Positions 19,818-29,022 are shown, counted from the first letter of the stretch. The stretch is 64,000 nt of DNA from Methylobacter sp. S3L5C (GCF_022788635.1 NZ_CP076024.1:62001-126000); one strand, 5' to 3'. Numbers and translations: made by a program. The notes: generated by a model from the sequence alone, not told the origin.

Positions 19818-20329
19818 AACCAACAGGGCTGATTATCATTGCCGCATTGCTTGCTTTGGGTGGAGGCATTATGGTTAGAGGATTTTTATCACCCACCGAA
19901 CAAACCAAGCCAAGCCCTTTACCGGATTTTAACTTACCCGATGTAACCGGTAATCAACATAATATTTCAGAGTGGCAAGGAAAAATTCGTATCATTAATT
20001 TCTGGGCAACCTGGTGTCCGCCCTGTATCAAAGAAATACCTGAATTTATAGCGCTACAGGAACAATACGCGGCTAAAGACGTGCAATTTATCGGCATCGC
20101 GATAGACGACCAGGAGTCGGTTGAAAAATACCTTGCTTCAACTAAAATCAATTACCCGGTATTAATCGGCGAGGTTAACGGCATCGCTCTCGCTCATCAA
20201 CTAGGTAACGTTATTGATGCAGTCCCCTTTACCCTTATTGTTAACCAACAAGGGCAGATCATACACCGGCAACCGGGTGAGTTTTCGCGGGAAAAAATAA
20301 TGGCGATTGTTAAGCCGCTACTTCAATAA
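19814..20329 (+). CDS. TlpA/ResA-like membrane-anchored thioredoxin
   Basis: This 171-residue protein has an N-terminal hydrophobic anchor (about 5-24) and a periplasmic thioredoxin-fold domain with the redox motif WATWCPPC near residue 70. The TlpA/ResA/DsbE group reduces apocytochrome c or copper-centre cysteines. It overlaps dsbD by 4 bp (ATGA), so DsbD is its likely electron source. The exact target cannot be read from the sequence. Confidence 0.9.
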   Translation: MKPTGLIIIAALLALGGGIMVRGFLSPTEQTKPSPLPDFNLPDVTGNQHNISEWQGKIRIINFWATWCPPCIKEIPEFIALQEQYAAKDVQFIGIAIDDQESVEKYLASTKINYPVLIGEVNGIALAHQLGNVIDAVPFTLIVNQQGQIIHRQPGEFSREKIMAIVKPLLQ

Positions 20330-20467
20330 TATGGCCTTTTTACCGGCAAGCCGACTATTATCCAATCAACCAACAAAGTCTATGGGGCGTGGTGTGCACT
20401 TTAACTAAATACGGTATTATTTAACTTCTACGGCTCAACTTGCAAAGTTGATAACTCTGTTAAAAAT

Positions 20468-20824
20468 CTAGCCCAGCTTAAATCCAACAAAGAAACCGCC
20501 GGCGGCACTGACACCTTTGCTGGTAATACTCGACAGACGTTTAACCAAAAAATCACCTGATTGTTTGACAGCATCGGTTGCTGAATCAGCGGCCTGTTGT
20601 AAATTAACATCACTTATTTTTGTAATACCAAAATGTTCACTAACAAACAGTAATACGATTGCCGCGCCACACAAAAACAAGGCTATCAATAGCATTTTTT
20701 TTGCAAAATAACCCACGGCCAAACCAATGGCGAATGGCGTGCCCACATTACCAATCATAAAATCTGAAGAAAAAATCTCGTTGGCAGAAGGTACGTCGAC
20801 AGTATTATTTTTTATAAAAGTCAT
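20468..20824 (-). CDS. FUN14-domain membrane protein
   Basis: This 118-residue protein matches the FUN14 family: a glycine-rich first segment 'GNVGTPFAIGLAVGYFAKK', a second hydrophobic segment 'MLLIALFLCGAAIVLLFV', and a C-terminal 'GGFFVGFKLG' close to the end. FUN14 proteins are best known in mitochondria as mitophagy receptors; the bacterial ones have no assigned function. It converges with the tlpA-like gene and stands alone. Confidence 0.8.
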   Translation of the reverse strand: MTFIKNNTVDVPSANEIFSSDFMIGNVGTPFAIGLAVGYFAKKMLLIALFLCGAAIVLLFVSEHFGITKISDVNLQQAADSATDAVKQSGDFLVKRLSSITSKGVSAAGGFFVGFKLG

Positions 20825-21114
20825 TTTCTTTTCGTTAAGTAGCCATTAATCCGACATCATCAATATCACCGAAATTATACCAAGTGCACTTACAGTCGCA
20901 ATAATCTTTATCGGTATTCCATATATTAAAGCGATTATAAAAATATTTATAACTCGCATCATATAACGACATAATGATACTTGCCCTACAAAGATTACTT
21001 ATGCTTAATATCTATATTATTTGTTTGATGCATAATTATAGGCATAGATATATTTTTACTTTACATTCTACTATTTTACGATTTTAATGTGGGTTTATTA
21101 TCGGGAGTATAAAA
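20825..21114. other. Intergenic region, divergent promoters expected
   Basis: This 290-bp A+T-rich spacer lies between two divergent genes. It must hold both promoters, but I can place no specific motif with confidence. A GGGAG ribosome-binding site lies directly before the 21115 start. Confidence 0.4.
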
Positions 21115-21333
21115 ATGACTAAAGCATCCTCTAAACCCAGCGCAAAAAACAAACCGGAAGTAGATACCGATGACGATGATATTTTTGAAGGTGGTGATTT
21201 TGTATCACTGACCGAAAGTATTGAAGAAGTCACCGTCAAAAGAGATTCACGCAGAAAAATAGAAATCTATTGGGAAAAAAAACGCTTAAAAGAACAGTTT
21301 GACGATTTCGATGAATCTGAATTTGGCTTCTGA
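21115..21333 (+). CDS. PA3496-family small acidic protein
   Basis: This 72-residue soluble protein has a Lys/Ser-rich start, an acidic middle (TDDDDIFEGGD) and a C-terminal 'RRKIEIYWEKKRLKEQFDDF' followed by an acidic end. The pattern resembles the PA3496 family, annotated elsewhere as putative envelope-integrity proteins. No enzymatic function is evident. Confidence 0.7.
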   Translation: MTKASSKPSAKNKPEVDTDDDDIFEGGDFVSLTESIEEVTVKRDSRRKIEIYWEKKRLKEQFDDFDESEFGF

Positions 21334-21427
21334 TCCTAACTAACCAAATAAATCTATTATCATCATGGCGAAATATACTATTTAACTAATACCGGGCATA
21401 GGCATTATGCTAGGTTTATGTTTTTTA

Positions 21428-21907
21428 TTATCCTATCTCCACTCCCTCAAGTGCAATTTTAACAGTTTGTCTTCTAATATCATGCCTGTTGCCCGTTAAT
21501 TTCTCTTGAATCACCTTAACATTCTTGTTTTTGTATGCCCAGGCAATAAATACAGTGCCTACCGGTTTTTCTGCTGTGCCGCCATCAGGCCCTGCTATGC
21601 CAGTCACCGCAATAGCACAATCCGCATTACTTTGTGCTAAGGCACCATTAACCATCTCGGTTGCCGTTTCAACACTCACCGCACCAAACTCATCCAGAGT
21701 CTCAGGCTTGACACCCAACATTTGCATTTTTGCCGCATTACTATAAGTCACAAACCCTCTGTCAAACCAGGCAGAGCTCCCCGAAACTTCTGTTATTACT
21801 TGAGCAATCCAGCCACCAGTACATGATTCGGCTGTGGCTATTTTTTTATCGTTTAACTTTAGTAACTGACCCAATTGCTGGGCAATTTCAAATAATTCAT
21901 TATCCAT
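21428..21907 (-). CDS. pncC: Nicotinamide-nucleotide amidase (CinA C-terminal domain family)
   Basis: PncC deamidates nicotinamide mononucleotide to nicotinic acid mononucleotide in NAD salvage. The 159 residues form a single CinA-C domain with 'IATAESCTGGWIAQVITEVSGSS' (first half diagnostic, Ser and Cys near the active site), 'DRGFVTYSNAAK' and 'VTGIAGPDGGTAEKPVGTV'. It lacks the N-terminal CinA domain, as in E. coli PncC. It diverges from mutS, the ancestral gammaproteobacterial neighbour, but about 1 kb of extra DNA now separates the two. Confidence 0.95.
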   Translation of the reverse strand: MDNELFEIAQQLGQLLKLNDKKIATAESCTGGWIAQVITEVSGSSAWFDRGFVTYSNAAKMQMLGVKPETLDEFGAVSVETATEMVNGALAQSNADCAIAVTGIAGPDGGTAEKPVGTVFIAWAYKNKNVKVIQEKLTGNRHDIRRQTVKIALEGVEIG

Positions 21908-21930
21908 GCTGTGACCTCATGCAATTTCAA

Positions 21931-21986
21931 ATAAAATAGAGCCCTGATTATAAAGCAAAAACCACCGACTAGCAGATTCTGATGAT
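21931..21986 (+). pseudogene. Decayed duplicate of the mutS translation start
   Basis: These 56 bases align with 22954-23010, the region spanning the mutS start, with only about ten differences. Shared blocks include ataaaatagagcc, tgattataaa and caaaaa. In this copy the mutS ATG is CTG and a one-base deletion shifts the frame after a few codons, so it cannot be translated as MutS. It lies where mutS would begin if it directly followed divergent pncC. It marks the old junction, left behind when the following 1 kb was inserted or duplicated. Confidence 0.8.
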
Positions 21987-22353
21987 TAGCTGTACTTTCA
22001 TGTCGAACATTCTATGTTTTAGATTTTTGGATTATCCACCAATCCGACCACTCTCCTCTCTTACTTCGCGGACCAACATTGAGCATATTTCAGAATCTCG
22101 GACTATAGGGTGCGTTTAAATAAACGACTGCTTTTTTCATAGGATTTTTTCGATACTATGCCATCGTGACTTTGACTCAATTTTTTTATTTCCACATTCA
22201 GTGGATTAACGAATTTTTAAAGTACTTTCCCGCTGTGATTTTGAAAGATATTATCCACATTACTTACTCAATAAGGTAATAGTTCTTTAGTTCTCACCGG
22301 TCGATGGGTAAAATGATTAGGCTATTATTCGATTTTAATAAAGGAAAATGATA
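21987..22353. other. Intergenic region before the lipocalin-like gene
   Basis: These 367 A+T-rich bases hold no recognisable gene. They belong to the roughly 1-kb stretch between the decayed mutS start and the real one. An AAGGA ribosome-binding site at 22341-22345 serves the next gene. Confidence 0.4.
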
Positions 22354-22740
22354 ATGAAAAAAATAAAACTGGCAGCAGCGTTATTGGGATTGTCCGTGTT
22401 TGGAAGCGTTGCTTATGCGGATGTTGCTTTGAAATCTAAAGAAGAAGTTCAAGGTACCTGGAAATTGGAATCCACCAAAAATTCTTTAAACGATAAGCAA
22501 TCTGTTACGCGCGAAGATACCTGGGTATTTAAAGATGGCAAAGTAACGATCTTACATATTCCTCGCGAAGGAATTTATTACGATCAACCACCGGTAATTT
22601 ATGACATAGAGGACGGTAAATTAAACGTTGCTATTGTAGGTAGCAGCCGCTTTGACCAATATACAGTAGTAGATATAGACGATAAAAAAATGACCCTGAA
22701 AGGTAAGTTTGGCGGCTATTATTATTTTAATAAAAAGTAA
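22354..22740 (+). CDS. Small exported lipocalin-like protein
   Basis: This 128-residue protein has a signal peptide (cleavage expected after 'GSVAYA') and a beta-rich domain beginning 'VQGTWKLESTKN', which resembles lipocalin-like domains. I chose the ATG at 22354 over the one at 22348 because the AAGGA site at 22341-22345 is 8 bases away from it but only 2 from the other. The protein has no cysteines and ends 'GGYYYFNKK'. The function is unknown. It is the only gene in the extra DNA between pncC and mutS. Confidence 0.75.
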   Translation: MKKIKLAAALLGLSVFGSVAYADVALKSKEEVQGTWKLESTKNSLNDKQSVTREDTWVFKDGKVTILHIPREGIYYDQPPVIYDIEDGKLNVAIVGSSRFDQYTVVDIDDKKMTLKGKFGGYYYFNKK

Positions 22741-22840
22741 TAATTAGCGTTGTAGGTCAGGCGCATCTTTTCGTACTGAACATTTTAATGCTGTAATAAG
22801 CGCGAAAGATTTACCCCATACCAATTTTGACTACCGAAAT

Positions 22841-22869
22841 GTCGGGCAACGATAAAGCGGTTGCCTGAC
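22841..22869. repeat. REP-like hairpin upstream of mutS
   Basis: GTCGGGCAAC (22841-22850) pairs with GTTGCCTGAC (22860-22869) with one mismatch around a 9-base loop. A wider inverted pair, TAGGTCAGGC near 22752 and GCCTGACCTG around 22863, encloses it. The GTCGGG core recurs in palindromes at 40984, 50657 and 62029. Confidence 0.6.
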
Positions 22870-22966
22870 CTGCAAAGCTATATACAGATTGCGAACAGAT
22901 AAAAAAATATAAAAACATGGCGTTATCTATGATGCGACCTAATCCGACTTCGGATAAAATAGAGCC

Positions 22967-25552
22967 ATGATTATAAAACAAAAAACTACCGACCAGCCGA
23001 CTCCAATGATGCAGCAATATTTACGCATCAAATCAGACCACCCTGATACCTTGTTATTCTATCGAATGGGGGACTTTTACGAACTGTTTTTTGATGATGC
23101 CAAAAAAGCCTCACAATTACTGGATATTACCTTAACCAGTCGTGGCAGCTCATCCGGCTTGCCAATACCTATGGCAGGCATACCCTATCATGCCGCAGAA
23201 GGCTATCTTGCCCGATTGTTAAAAAATGGTGAATCAATCGCCATTTGCGAACAAATCGGCGATCCTGCAACTTCTAAAGGCCCCGTTGAACGTAAAGTCG
23301 TGCGAATTGTGACACCCGGAACCGTCACCGATGAAGCGTTATTGGAAGACCGGAAAGATAATTTACTGATCGCTGTCTGCGTATTGACAAGTTCAAGCCT
23401 GGGCACACAACACGGCATAGCCAGCCTGGACTTAACCAGTGGCCGCTTTGTCCTGCAACAAGTAGAATCTGAAGACCAATTACTCAGTGAACTGGGCCGC
23501 CTTAATCCGGCTGAACTGCTATTTAGTGAAGACTGGACACTGCCTTTAAACTTACAGCAACGCAGCGGTTTATGCAGAAGACCATCCTGGCATTTTGAGC
23601 AGGAAAGCGCCAGACAGCGCGTGTTAAAACAATTCAATACACTTGATTTAAAAGGCTTTGGCTGTAATAACTTACCGGCGGCCATTGCCGCTGCTGGTGC
23701 TTTACTACAGTATATTAAAGACACCCAACAAGCGGCATTGCCCCATATTCAGGGTATTCGTACAGAAAACAGTGCTGACAGCATTTTGCTGGACGCTTCC
23801 AGTCGTCGCAATCTTGAATTGGATTATCATCCTACAGGAAACCTGCACTACACCTTGTTGGGCGTGTTGGATAAAACCGCCACCGCCATGGGTAGTCGCT
23901 GTTTAAGACGCTGGATTAACAGACCTTTGCGTAACCAGCATATTCTTAAAAATCGTTACGCCTGTATTGCCAGCTTACTGAAGGGTAATTTGTATCAGGA
24001 CGTACAATCCCACCTCAGGCACGTCGGTGATATTGAAAGGATTAGCTCACGCATCGCCTTAAAATCAGCGCGTCCCCGTGATTTATTGGTCTTGCGCAAT
24101 ACTCTGGCGGTGTTGCCTGCCTTACAGCAGACACTTGCGGCCAGCGCTAATGAACAAGTGATCTACACCGCCAAACAAATCGGTGAACAACCGCAAATAT
24201 TAACGCTGCTTGAGCAAGCCATCATTGATAATCCACCGGTGCTTATTCGTGACGGCGGGGTGATAGCAATGGGCTACAATCAGGATCTGGATGATTTGCG
24301 GCACTTAAGCCAAAATGCCGATCAATTTCTGATTGATATGGAAAATCGCGAAAAGGCAGCAACAGGGATTTCCACGCTTAAGGTTAATTATAATCGCGTC
24401 CATGGCTATTATATTGAGATTTCCCACTTACATGCGTCAAAAGTCCCTCCACATTACACCCGCAAACAAACCTTAAAAGGCGCAGAACGCTATATTACCG
24501 AGGAATTAAAATCGTTTGAAGATAAGGTACTCAGTGCCAAAGAAAAATCCCTGTCTTTTGAAAAATCCTTATACGAAGAATTGCTCAATATTATTGCAAC
24601 GGCTTTAATCCCCCTGCAACAATGCGCGGCGGCCCTGGCTGAACTGGATGTACTGGTCAACTTTGCCGAACGTGCCGAAACCTTAAATTTATCGCAACCG
24701 ACACTGCTTGATAAATCCGGCATAAGCATTGAAGGCGGTAGGCATCTGGTCGTTGAACAGGTTTCCGATATACCTTTTGTACCTAACGATCTGATCTTTT
24801 CAAACCAGCGTCGTATGCTGGTCGTTACCGGTCCCAATATGGGCGGTAAATCGACCTATATGCGCCAAGCCGCGCTTATCGTATTAATCGCGCACATAGG
24901 CTGTTATGTACCGGCAAAAACCTTGATTTGCGGGCCTGTCGACAAAATTTTTACCCGCATTGGCGCTTCCGATGACTTGGCTAGCGGTCGCTCTACGTTT
25001 ATGGTTGAAATGTCGGAAACGGCCAACATTCTGCACAACGCCACTTCAAAAAGCCTGATTTTAATGGATGAGATAGGTCGTGGCACCAGTACGTTCGACG
25101 GCTTATCATTAGCCTGGGCGTGCGCCGACCATTTGGCTAAAGAAACCAAGGCTTTTACGTTATTTGCAACCCATTATTTTGAATTAACGACTTTGGCCGA
25201 TGAACAAAAAACCATCCATAACGTGCATTTGGATGCTGTTGAACACGGTGACAAAATTATCTTTTTACATACCGTTAAAGAAGGCCCTGCCAGTCAAAGT
25301 TACGGTCTGCAAGTCGCGGCTTTAGCGGGTGTGCCACGCTCAGTAATAGATAAAGCCAAAACCAAGTTACAGCATTTGGAAGATCATGCATACAACGAGC
25401 AACAAACAGCCATCGGCGTTAATCAATTGGATTTATTTTCAGCGAAAGAATATCATCCCGCAGTCACCTTGCTGGAAGATATCAAACCGGATGATTTAAG
25501 CCCCAAACAGGCATTGGAATTGCTTTATAAACTTAAGGGCTTGGTGGTATAA
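22967..25552 (+). CDS. mutS: DNA mismatch repair protein MutS
   Basis: MutS recognises mismatches and small loops and starts repair with MutL. The 861-residue protein has the N-terminal mismatch-binding domain with the Phe-x-Glu motif in '[12 protein letters not shown]', the connector, core and clamp domains, and the ABC-type ATPase with Walker A GPNMGGKS (about 622-629), '[12 protein letters not shown]', Walker B '[15 protein letters not shown]' and 'FATHYFEL'. The C-terminal dimerisation end is present ('[17 protein letters not shown]'). The ribosome-binding site is weak, and the first bases are duplicated at 21931-21986. Confidence 0.98.
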   Translation: MIIKQKTTDQPTPMMQQYLRIKSDHPDTLLFYRMGDFYELFFDDAKKASQLLDITLTSRGSSSGLPIPMAGIPYHAAEGYLARLLKNGESIAICEQIGDPATSKGPVERKVVRIVTPGTVTDEALLEDRKDNLLIAVCVLTSSSLGTQHGIASLDLTSGRFVLQQVESEDQLLSELGRLNPAELLFSEDWTLPLNLQQRSGLCRRPSWHFEQESARQRVLKQFNTLDLKGFGCNNLPAAIAAAGALLQYIKDTQQAALPHIQGIRTENSADSILLDASSRRNLELDYHPTGNLHYTLLGVLDKTATAMGSRCLRRWINRPLRNQHILKNRYACIASLLKGNLYQDVQSHLRHVGDIERISSRIALKSARPRDLLVLRNTLAVLPALQQTLAASANEQVIYTAKQIGEQPQILTLLEQAIIDNPPVLIRDGGVIAMGYNQDLDDLRHLSQNADQFLIDMENREKAATGISTLKVNYNRVHGYYIEISHLHASKVPPHYTRKQTLKGAERYITEELKSFEDKVLSAKEKSLSFEKSLYEELLNIIATALIPLQQCAAALAELDVLVNFAERAETLNLSQPTLLDKSGISIEGGRHLVVEQVSDIPFVPNDLIFSNQRRMLVVTGPNMGGKSTYMRQAALIVLIAHIGCYVPAKTLICGPVDKIFTRIGASDDLASGRSTFMVEMSETANILHNATSKSLILMDEIGRGTSTFDGLSLAWACADHLAKETKAFTLFATHYFELTTLADEQKTIHNVHLDAVEHGDKIIFLHTVKEGPASQSYGLQVAALAGVPRSVIDKAKTKLQHLEDHAYNEQQTAIGVNQLDLFSAKEYHPAVTLLEDIKPDDLSPKQALELLYKLKGLVV

Positions 25553-25580
25553 CTGCCTTGTAAATTTGTTAGCTACCCAA

Positions 25581-25617
25581 GCCGAGTCAAAGTAGTTTTC
25601 TACTACTTTGACTCGGC
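25581..25617. terminator. Perfect 15-bp hairpin after mutS
   Basis: GCCGAGTCAAAGTAG (25581-25595) pairs perfectly with CTACTTTGACTCGGC (25603-25617) across a 7-base loop. It lies 29 bp after the mutS stop, between converging genes. No T-run follows on the plus strand, so it is either a rho-independent-like terminator of weak type or an RNA-stabilising hairpin. Confidence 0.65.
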
Positions 25618-25739
25618 ATTAACAGCATTGCAATTTAACTTGCCTATCCCCCCCTAATTCAGCAGATTCAGCCCCCACTGAAATAAATTTACAGTGAAAG
25701 CAGCAAAAAATTGCCCGCAAGATATTCCCTCTGGCTACT

Positions 25740-26546
25740 TCAAGCAATCGATGCAACTTTACGCTGGGTTAACCCTAAAATCCCCATCAAAGCAGACAAA
25801 AAGAACCAAACAGCACTCGGGAGTGGAACTTGTGAAAGTGAGCTAACAGAAGATACATAAGTGACGGCACTAATAGATCCGGTGACATTATCAACCCCAT
25901 TACTAAATGCCGCAAAGCTAAAGGTGCCATTTTCACTAAATGAGCCACTTACAGCACTGCTATTGCCTGAACTGCTTGAGCTTGCTGAACCAGAACCATA
26001 ATTACCGTCGAATAAACTTCCGTTGATAAATGCCTGGGCATAACTATAATCTGACGAGTCATTGATGACTCCGGTTACTGATACGTTCCAATCAAGGGTA
26101 ATTAGTGCAATACCATAACCGGTAAGCCCAAAATTACCGAAATTTTGAGCAGTAGCAGTTGCAGTGTTCTCATAATAATTAGCCAAAGTGCTTGGTTGAC
26201 TGGCTGCATAGGCTTGCAACACATTGGTATTTCTTAGCGTGCTACTTTGCGCCTCTGCAGTTACCGTATTGGTCGACAACGTCGTGCTAAAGTCAGGCAC
26301 AAAATTAGAATCACTTTGACTGTCATAAGGTGCACTGTTTTCGCTATTAGACCTAACATTGCCACTTTCAGACAACCAATTAAATACAGGTGTGTTAAGC
26401 CCACCTGACAAATCAATCAGTTGCACATTAAAACTGTCCCAATTGATAGTAGCTTGTGCAGAAGACGATGCAATAGCGGTCTGCGCACCTGCAGCTAAGA
26501 TAATGCCGGCAACAGCTTTCAGGTTTTTTTTCTTTAGAAGATTCAT
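25740..26546 (-). CDS. Exported protein with VPLP-type PEP-CTERM sorting signal
   Basis: This 268-residue protein has a signal peptide (about 1-27), a Ser/Asn/Thr-rich, cysteine-free body and a C-terminal tripartite signal. The signal is the motif VPLPSAVW (about 241-248), a hydrophobic helix and a final basic patch around 'QRK'. This is the VPLPA variant of PEP-CTERM, recognised by an exosortase/EpsH-type system that processes proteins for export into extracellular polymer. The body resembles no enzyme I know and is biased towards Ser, Ala and Asn. No exosortase is in this window. A RBS-like 'aggaa' lies upstream of the ATG at 26546. Confidence 0.8.
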   Translation of the reverse strand: MNLLKKKNLKAVAGIILAAGAQTAIASSSAQATINWDSFNVQLIDLSGGLNTPVFNWLSESGNVRSNSENSAPYDSQSDSNFVPDFSTTLSTNTVTAEAQSSTLRNTNVLQAYAASQPSTLANYYENTATATAQNFGNFGLTGYGIALITLDWNVSVTGVINDSSDYSYAQAFINGSLFDGNYGSGSASSSSSGNSSAVSGSFSENGTFSFAAFSNGVDNVTGSISAVTYVSSVSSLSQVPLPSAVWFFLSALMGILGLTQRKVASIA

Positions 26547-27329
26547 CTTAAATAATTCCTATAAAATTAATTGGTATACATACTTAAAAAGAAGCACGCA
26601 CAAGCAGAGATACCTAAATAAAAGCATCAATACTATGAGCGCAATATATATGCCATAAAAAATAGCCAATATATTTCAACTAGTTATGTTCTTTAATTTT
26701 TATAGTTTTAAGGAATATGTAAAAAAATCTGACATCTGTTTACAATTTTTAGGATTTTAAGCTGGCGTTTCTTTACATGGACTATTAACACTAACGCTTA
26801 AAAATAGCTTCTTTATCCGTTATTCCTGATAATAAGCTCTACAACCAAGGCGTTTCAGCCTAATGAAAAAATGATGTCCTAATTTAAGATATTGGCAAGT
26901 GTAAAGAATCCTGACACTCTATCGATTTTTTTAACATATCGGCCTTAATTTTCAGCGATCAGTTATGGGTAAAGTGTCGCCTGTAGGATTAACTATAGAA
27001 TTTTCGACTAAAACCTCAGTTATCACCTGCACAATTTAGCCAAAGGCATTAATCGCAGGGAGGCGTAAAGTCATTTCCCGAGAACAATAAAAGCCAATGG
27101 GGTGAAATTATGGAAGTATTGGGAAAGTTTTATATCTGTTATAGACTTTCAGAAATGAAATTTCCAATTTACGTCTTACAAACTTGTTCGGATAAAATCG
27201 CTTAAAGAGATGCTATTCGTTAGCGTCGAAATTATTTATCTGAAAAGCTATAGTTTTATTCTTAGGGTTTTTTCCTGACGAGATTAGCTTCTTGGTTAAA
27301 TTATTTTTTCTGCCAATCATCAAATTACG
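26547..27329. other. Long non-coding stretch, first part
   Basis: I find no supported gene in these 783 bases on either strand. The sequence is A+T-rich with scattered stops. Two similar 'ttacgtctt.ca' segments occur near 27171 and 27325, the second leading into the 21-bp array. Confidence 0.4.
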
Positions 27330-27434
27330 TCTTGCAAGATAATCCCGCTATCTTTCAGGAATATCCCTGTGTCTTGCAGGGCAGTCCCTCTGTCTTGCAG
27401 GACAGTCCCCGCGTCTTTCAGGGCAATTCCCACG
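27330..27434. repeat. Five tandem 21-bp repeats
   Basis: Five consecutive 21-bp units start at 27330, 27351, 27372, 27393 and 27414. Each begins TCTTGCA or TCTTTCA and carries AGG/AAG, then CArTCCC or similar, with a variable last few bases. Read on the minus strand the units translate to heptapeptides such as RGDCPAR, QRDCPAR and HRDIPER, but the outermost unit contains a stop and there is no start codon or ribosome-binding site. There are no spacers, so this is not a CRISPR array. Confidence 0.9.
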
Positions 27435-27665
27435 TCTTATGGTGCTAACATTTATAGTGATTGGTAGCGGCTAATAACCTTAATGGATTGTCGGCACACT
27501 CTAATGGAATGACTAAAAATAGCAGGAAATCTCGAATTAACCATTGGGATTCTTGAATCACTCTGCCGACACTCCCAATAACTCTCAGAGATAGCCAATA
27601 AGTTTTAGGAAGTGCAGAATAACTCTAAAGGATCTCCCAATAACTGTCAGTAGACTCCCTGAAAG
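27435..27665. repeat. Degenerate continuation of the 21-bp periodic array
   Basis: The 21-bp spacing continues with strongly diverged units, for example those ending AATAA near 27580, 27600, 27621 and 27642. The shared frame is a CTCT-like start, an AGGA-like centre, then CCC and AATAA. One unit is 20 bp. Together with the preceding array this gives about 15 to 16 units over some 335 bp. Confidence 0.65.
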
Positions 27666-27816
27666 ACGCAATAAATACAAATACAGTAGCTATTGCCAAT
27701 GAATACTAAGGCAGTCAGCCGCATAAAGATTGATAGGTTGCTTTGTTGCCATTAACTTGCCATGCAAATTAATCAAATCTGACCTCAATACTACCCTATA
27801 CGCTGGTATCAGTATC

Positions 27817-27900
27817 ATAGGATGGGTAGAGGCGATAGCCGAAACCCATCATAACCGTTTACCCATGTGATGGGTTTCGCTTTCGCTCTACCCATCCTAT
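27817..27900. repeat. 84-bp imperfect palindrome (mobile-repeat-like)
   Basis: The left arm (27817-27851, starting ATAGGATGGGTAGAG) is the near-complement of the right arm (27868-27900, ending CTCTACCCATCCTAT), with a 16-base centre. The outer 15 bases pair perfectly. Elements with GGATGGGTAGAGC...GAAACCCATC are dispersed intergenic repeats in many gammaproteobacteria. A half-related copy (GTAGGATGTGCTGAGG) is at 62071-62100. Confidence 0.85.
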
Positions 27901-27948
27901 ATTTATCCATCTTACGAGTTATCGGCGACCCCCTACAGAGCTGTCTTG

Positions 27949-28824
27949 TTATATATTTTTTTCCATAATGATCTTGAGCCTTTTGTATAGGTCATTACTC
28001 AAATCTTTGTAGCCTTGTTCATTAGGTAGATATTTTAACGCACGATGATGACCAAGATCAGATGGAATATCGCTAATAGACTGTGTGATTGGAATAACGA
28101 TTTTCCCCAGTGTATGAGCAATTCCGGTTTCATACATCACATTGGGATTCCTACCAGTAAAATCTACTACTACAACCTTAGCGCAGAATATCAAATCAAA
28201 AATATCTTGAATAAATATAGAATTATTCCAAATGTCATCTGCTCGCAAACATTCAAGCTCCATATAATCAGTTGTGCGTTTGACAGCATCGTAAGTTTCT
28301 CTGAATGATGCATTAAACGGCATCATAACCGAAACAAGTCTTGGATTTTGAGGTTTACTTGGAACTTGAAAAATACTTGGTTTAAATGTAATGAGTTTTT
28401 CCGCTGACACTTCTTTATAATCAGTTGATATAAATTCACCATGAAACGAACAGACCGCAACCAATCCATTCGGTAGCTCTGCAATTGTAAGCTCGTATCT
28501 TTTTAAACAAGCTTTTATGGCTTCTTTGGCTTTTTCTCTATCGACCTTATCGTTAGATAGAAAACTATCTGGATAAAGCAAACTCTCAATAACCTTGATT
28601 ATTTCTTTTGATGGTAGACCAGTGGCTACCGACTGTTTGTTATTTAGTTCTTTGAGGACGTCATTTACCCAATGCCGCCGAGTAGTTCCATCATGAACAT
28701 AATCCAGATCAATATCTATAAAAAATCTGGTCAGATTTGATGAGCTTCGATAAGGGAAGTAATCAAAAGGCTGATCGCCGCATATCATTTCTGACAGTGT
28801 TACGAGTCCTCCTGCACCAATCAT
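27949..28824 (-). CDS. Nucleoside 2-deoxyribosyltransferase / TIR-like domain protein, possible defence effector
   Basis: This 291-residue protein has two parts. The N-terminal part (about 30-145) includes 'DYVHDGTTRRHWVNDVLKEL' and 'LPSKEIIKVIESLLYPDSF', resembling N-terminal modules found in abortive-infection-type proteins. The C-terminal part (about 161-291) looks like the nucleoside-deoxyribosyltransferase/TIR-like fold, with 'VSVMMPF' (165-170), a hydrophobic strand, and 'DFTGRNPNVMYETG' (221-234) in which Glu232 is the likely catalytic residue. Such domains cleave N-glycosidic bonds of nucleotides or NAD. I chose ATG 28824 because AAGGAG lies 4-5 bases upstream of it and inside the longer alternative. 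It stands alone beside repeats, between non-coding DNA and dsbC. The defence role is inference. Confidence 0.65.
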   Translation of the reverse strand: MIGAGGLVTLSEMICGDQPFDYFPYRSSSNLTRFFIDIDLDYVHDGTTRRHWVNDVLKELNNKQSVATGLPSKEIIKVIESLLYPDSFLSNDKVDREKAKEAIKACLKRYELTIAELPNGLVAVCSFHGEFISTDYKEVSAEKLITFKPSIFQVPSKPQNPRLVSVMMPFNASFRETYDAVKRTTDYMELECLRADDIWNNSIFIQDIFDLIFCAKVVVVDFTGRNPNVMYETGIAHTLGKIVIPITQSISDIPSDLGHHRALKYLPNEQGYKDLSNDLYKRLKIIMEKNI

Positions 28825-28986
28825 GATAGCTCCTTTATGCATAAAAGAAAGCTCAGCTGTGTCGCATTAGGTGTCAGCGGGGGGGCAAACTAAATTGATT
28901 TATTGAGTCCATTGGTCAACTATAAATAGCTTTGATGCAGGGCAAAGATAAAGCTATTACCTATAAAACTACCAACAAAATAGCTA

Positions 28987-29012
28987 CAAGGGCAACCAAC
29001 CGGTCGCCCTTG
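28987..29012 (-). terminator. Terminator of dsbC
   Basis: On the minus strand CAAGGGCGACC pairs with GGTTGCCCTTG (one mismatch) around a 4-base loop. It starts 11 bp after the dsbC stop and is followed by a T-containing stretch (tagctattttgtt). Confidence 0.65.
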
Positions 29013-29022
29013 CATCATCAAT

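Noticed and set aside
27330-27665. Possible CRISPR array
   Set aside because: The repeats are directly tandem with no spacers, have no cas genes nearby, and diverge gradually.
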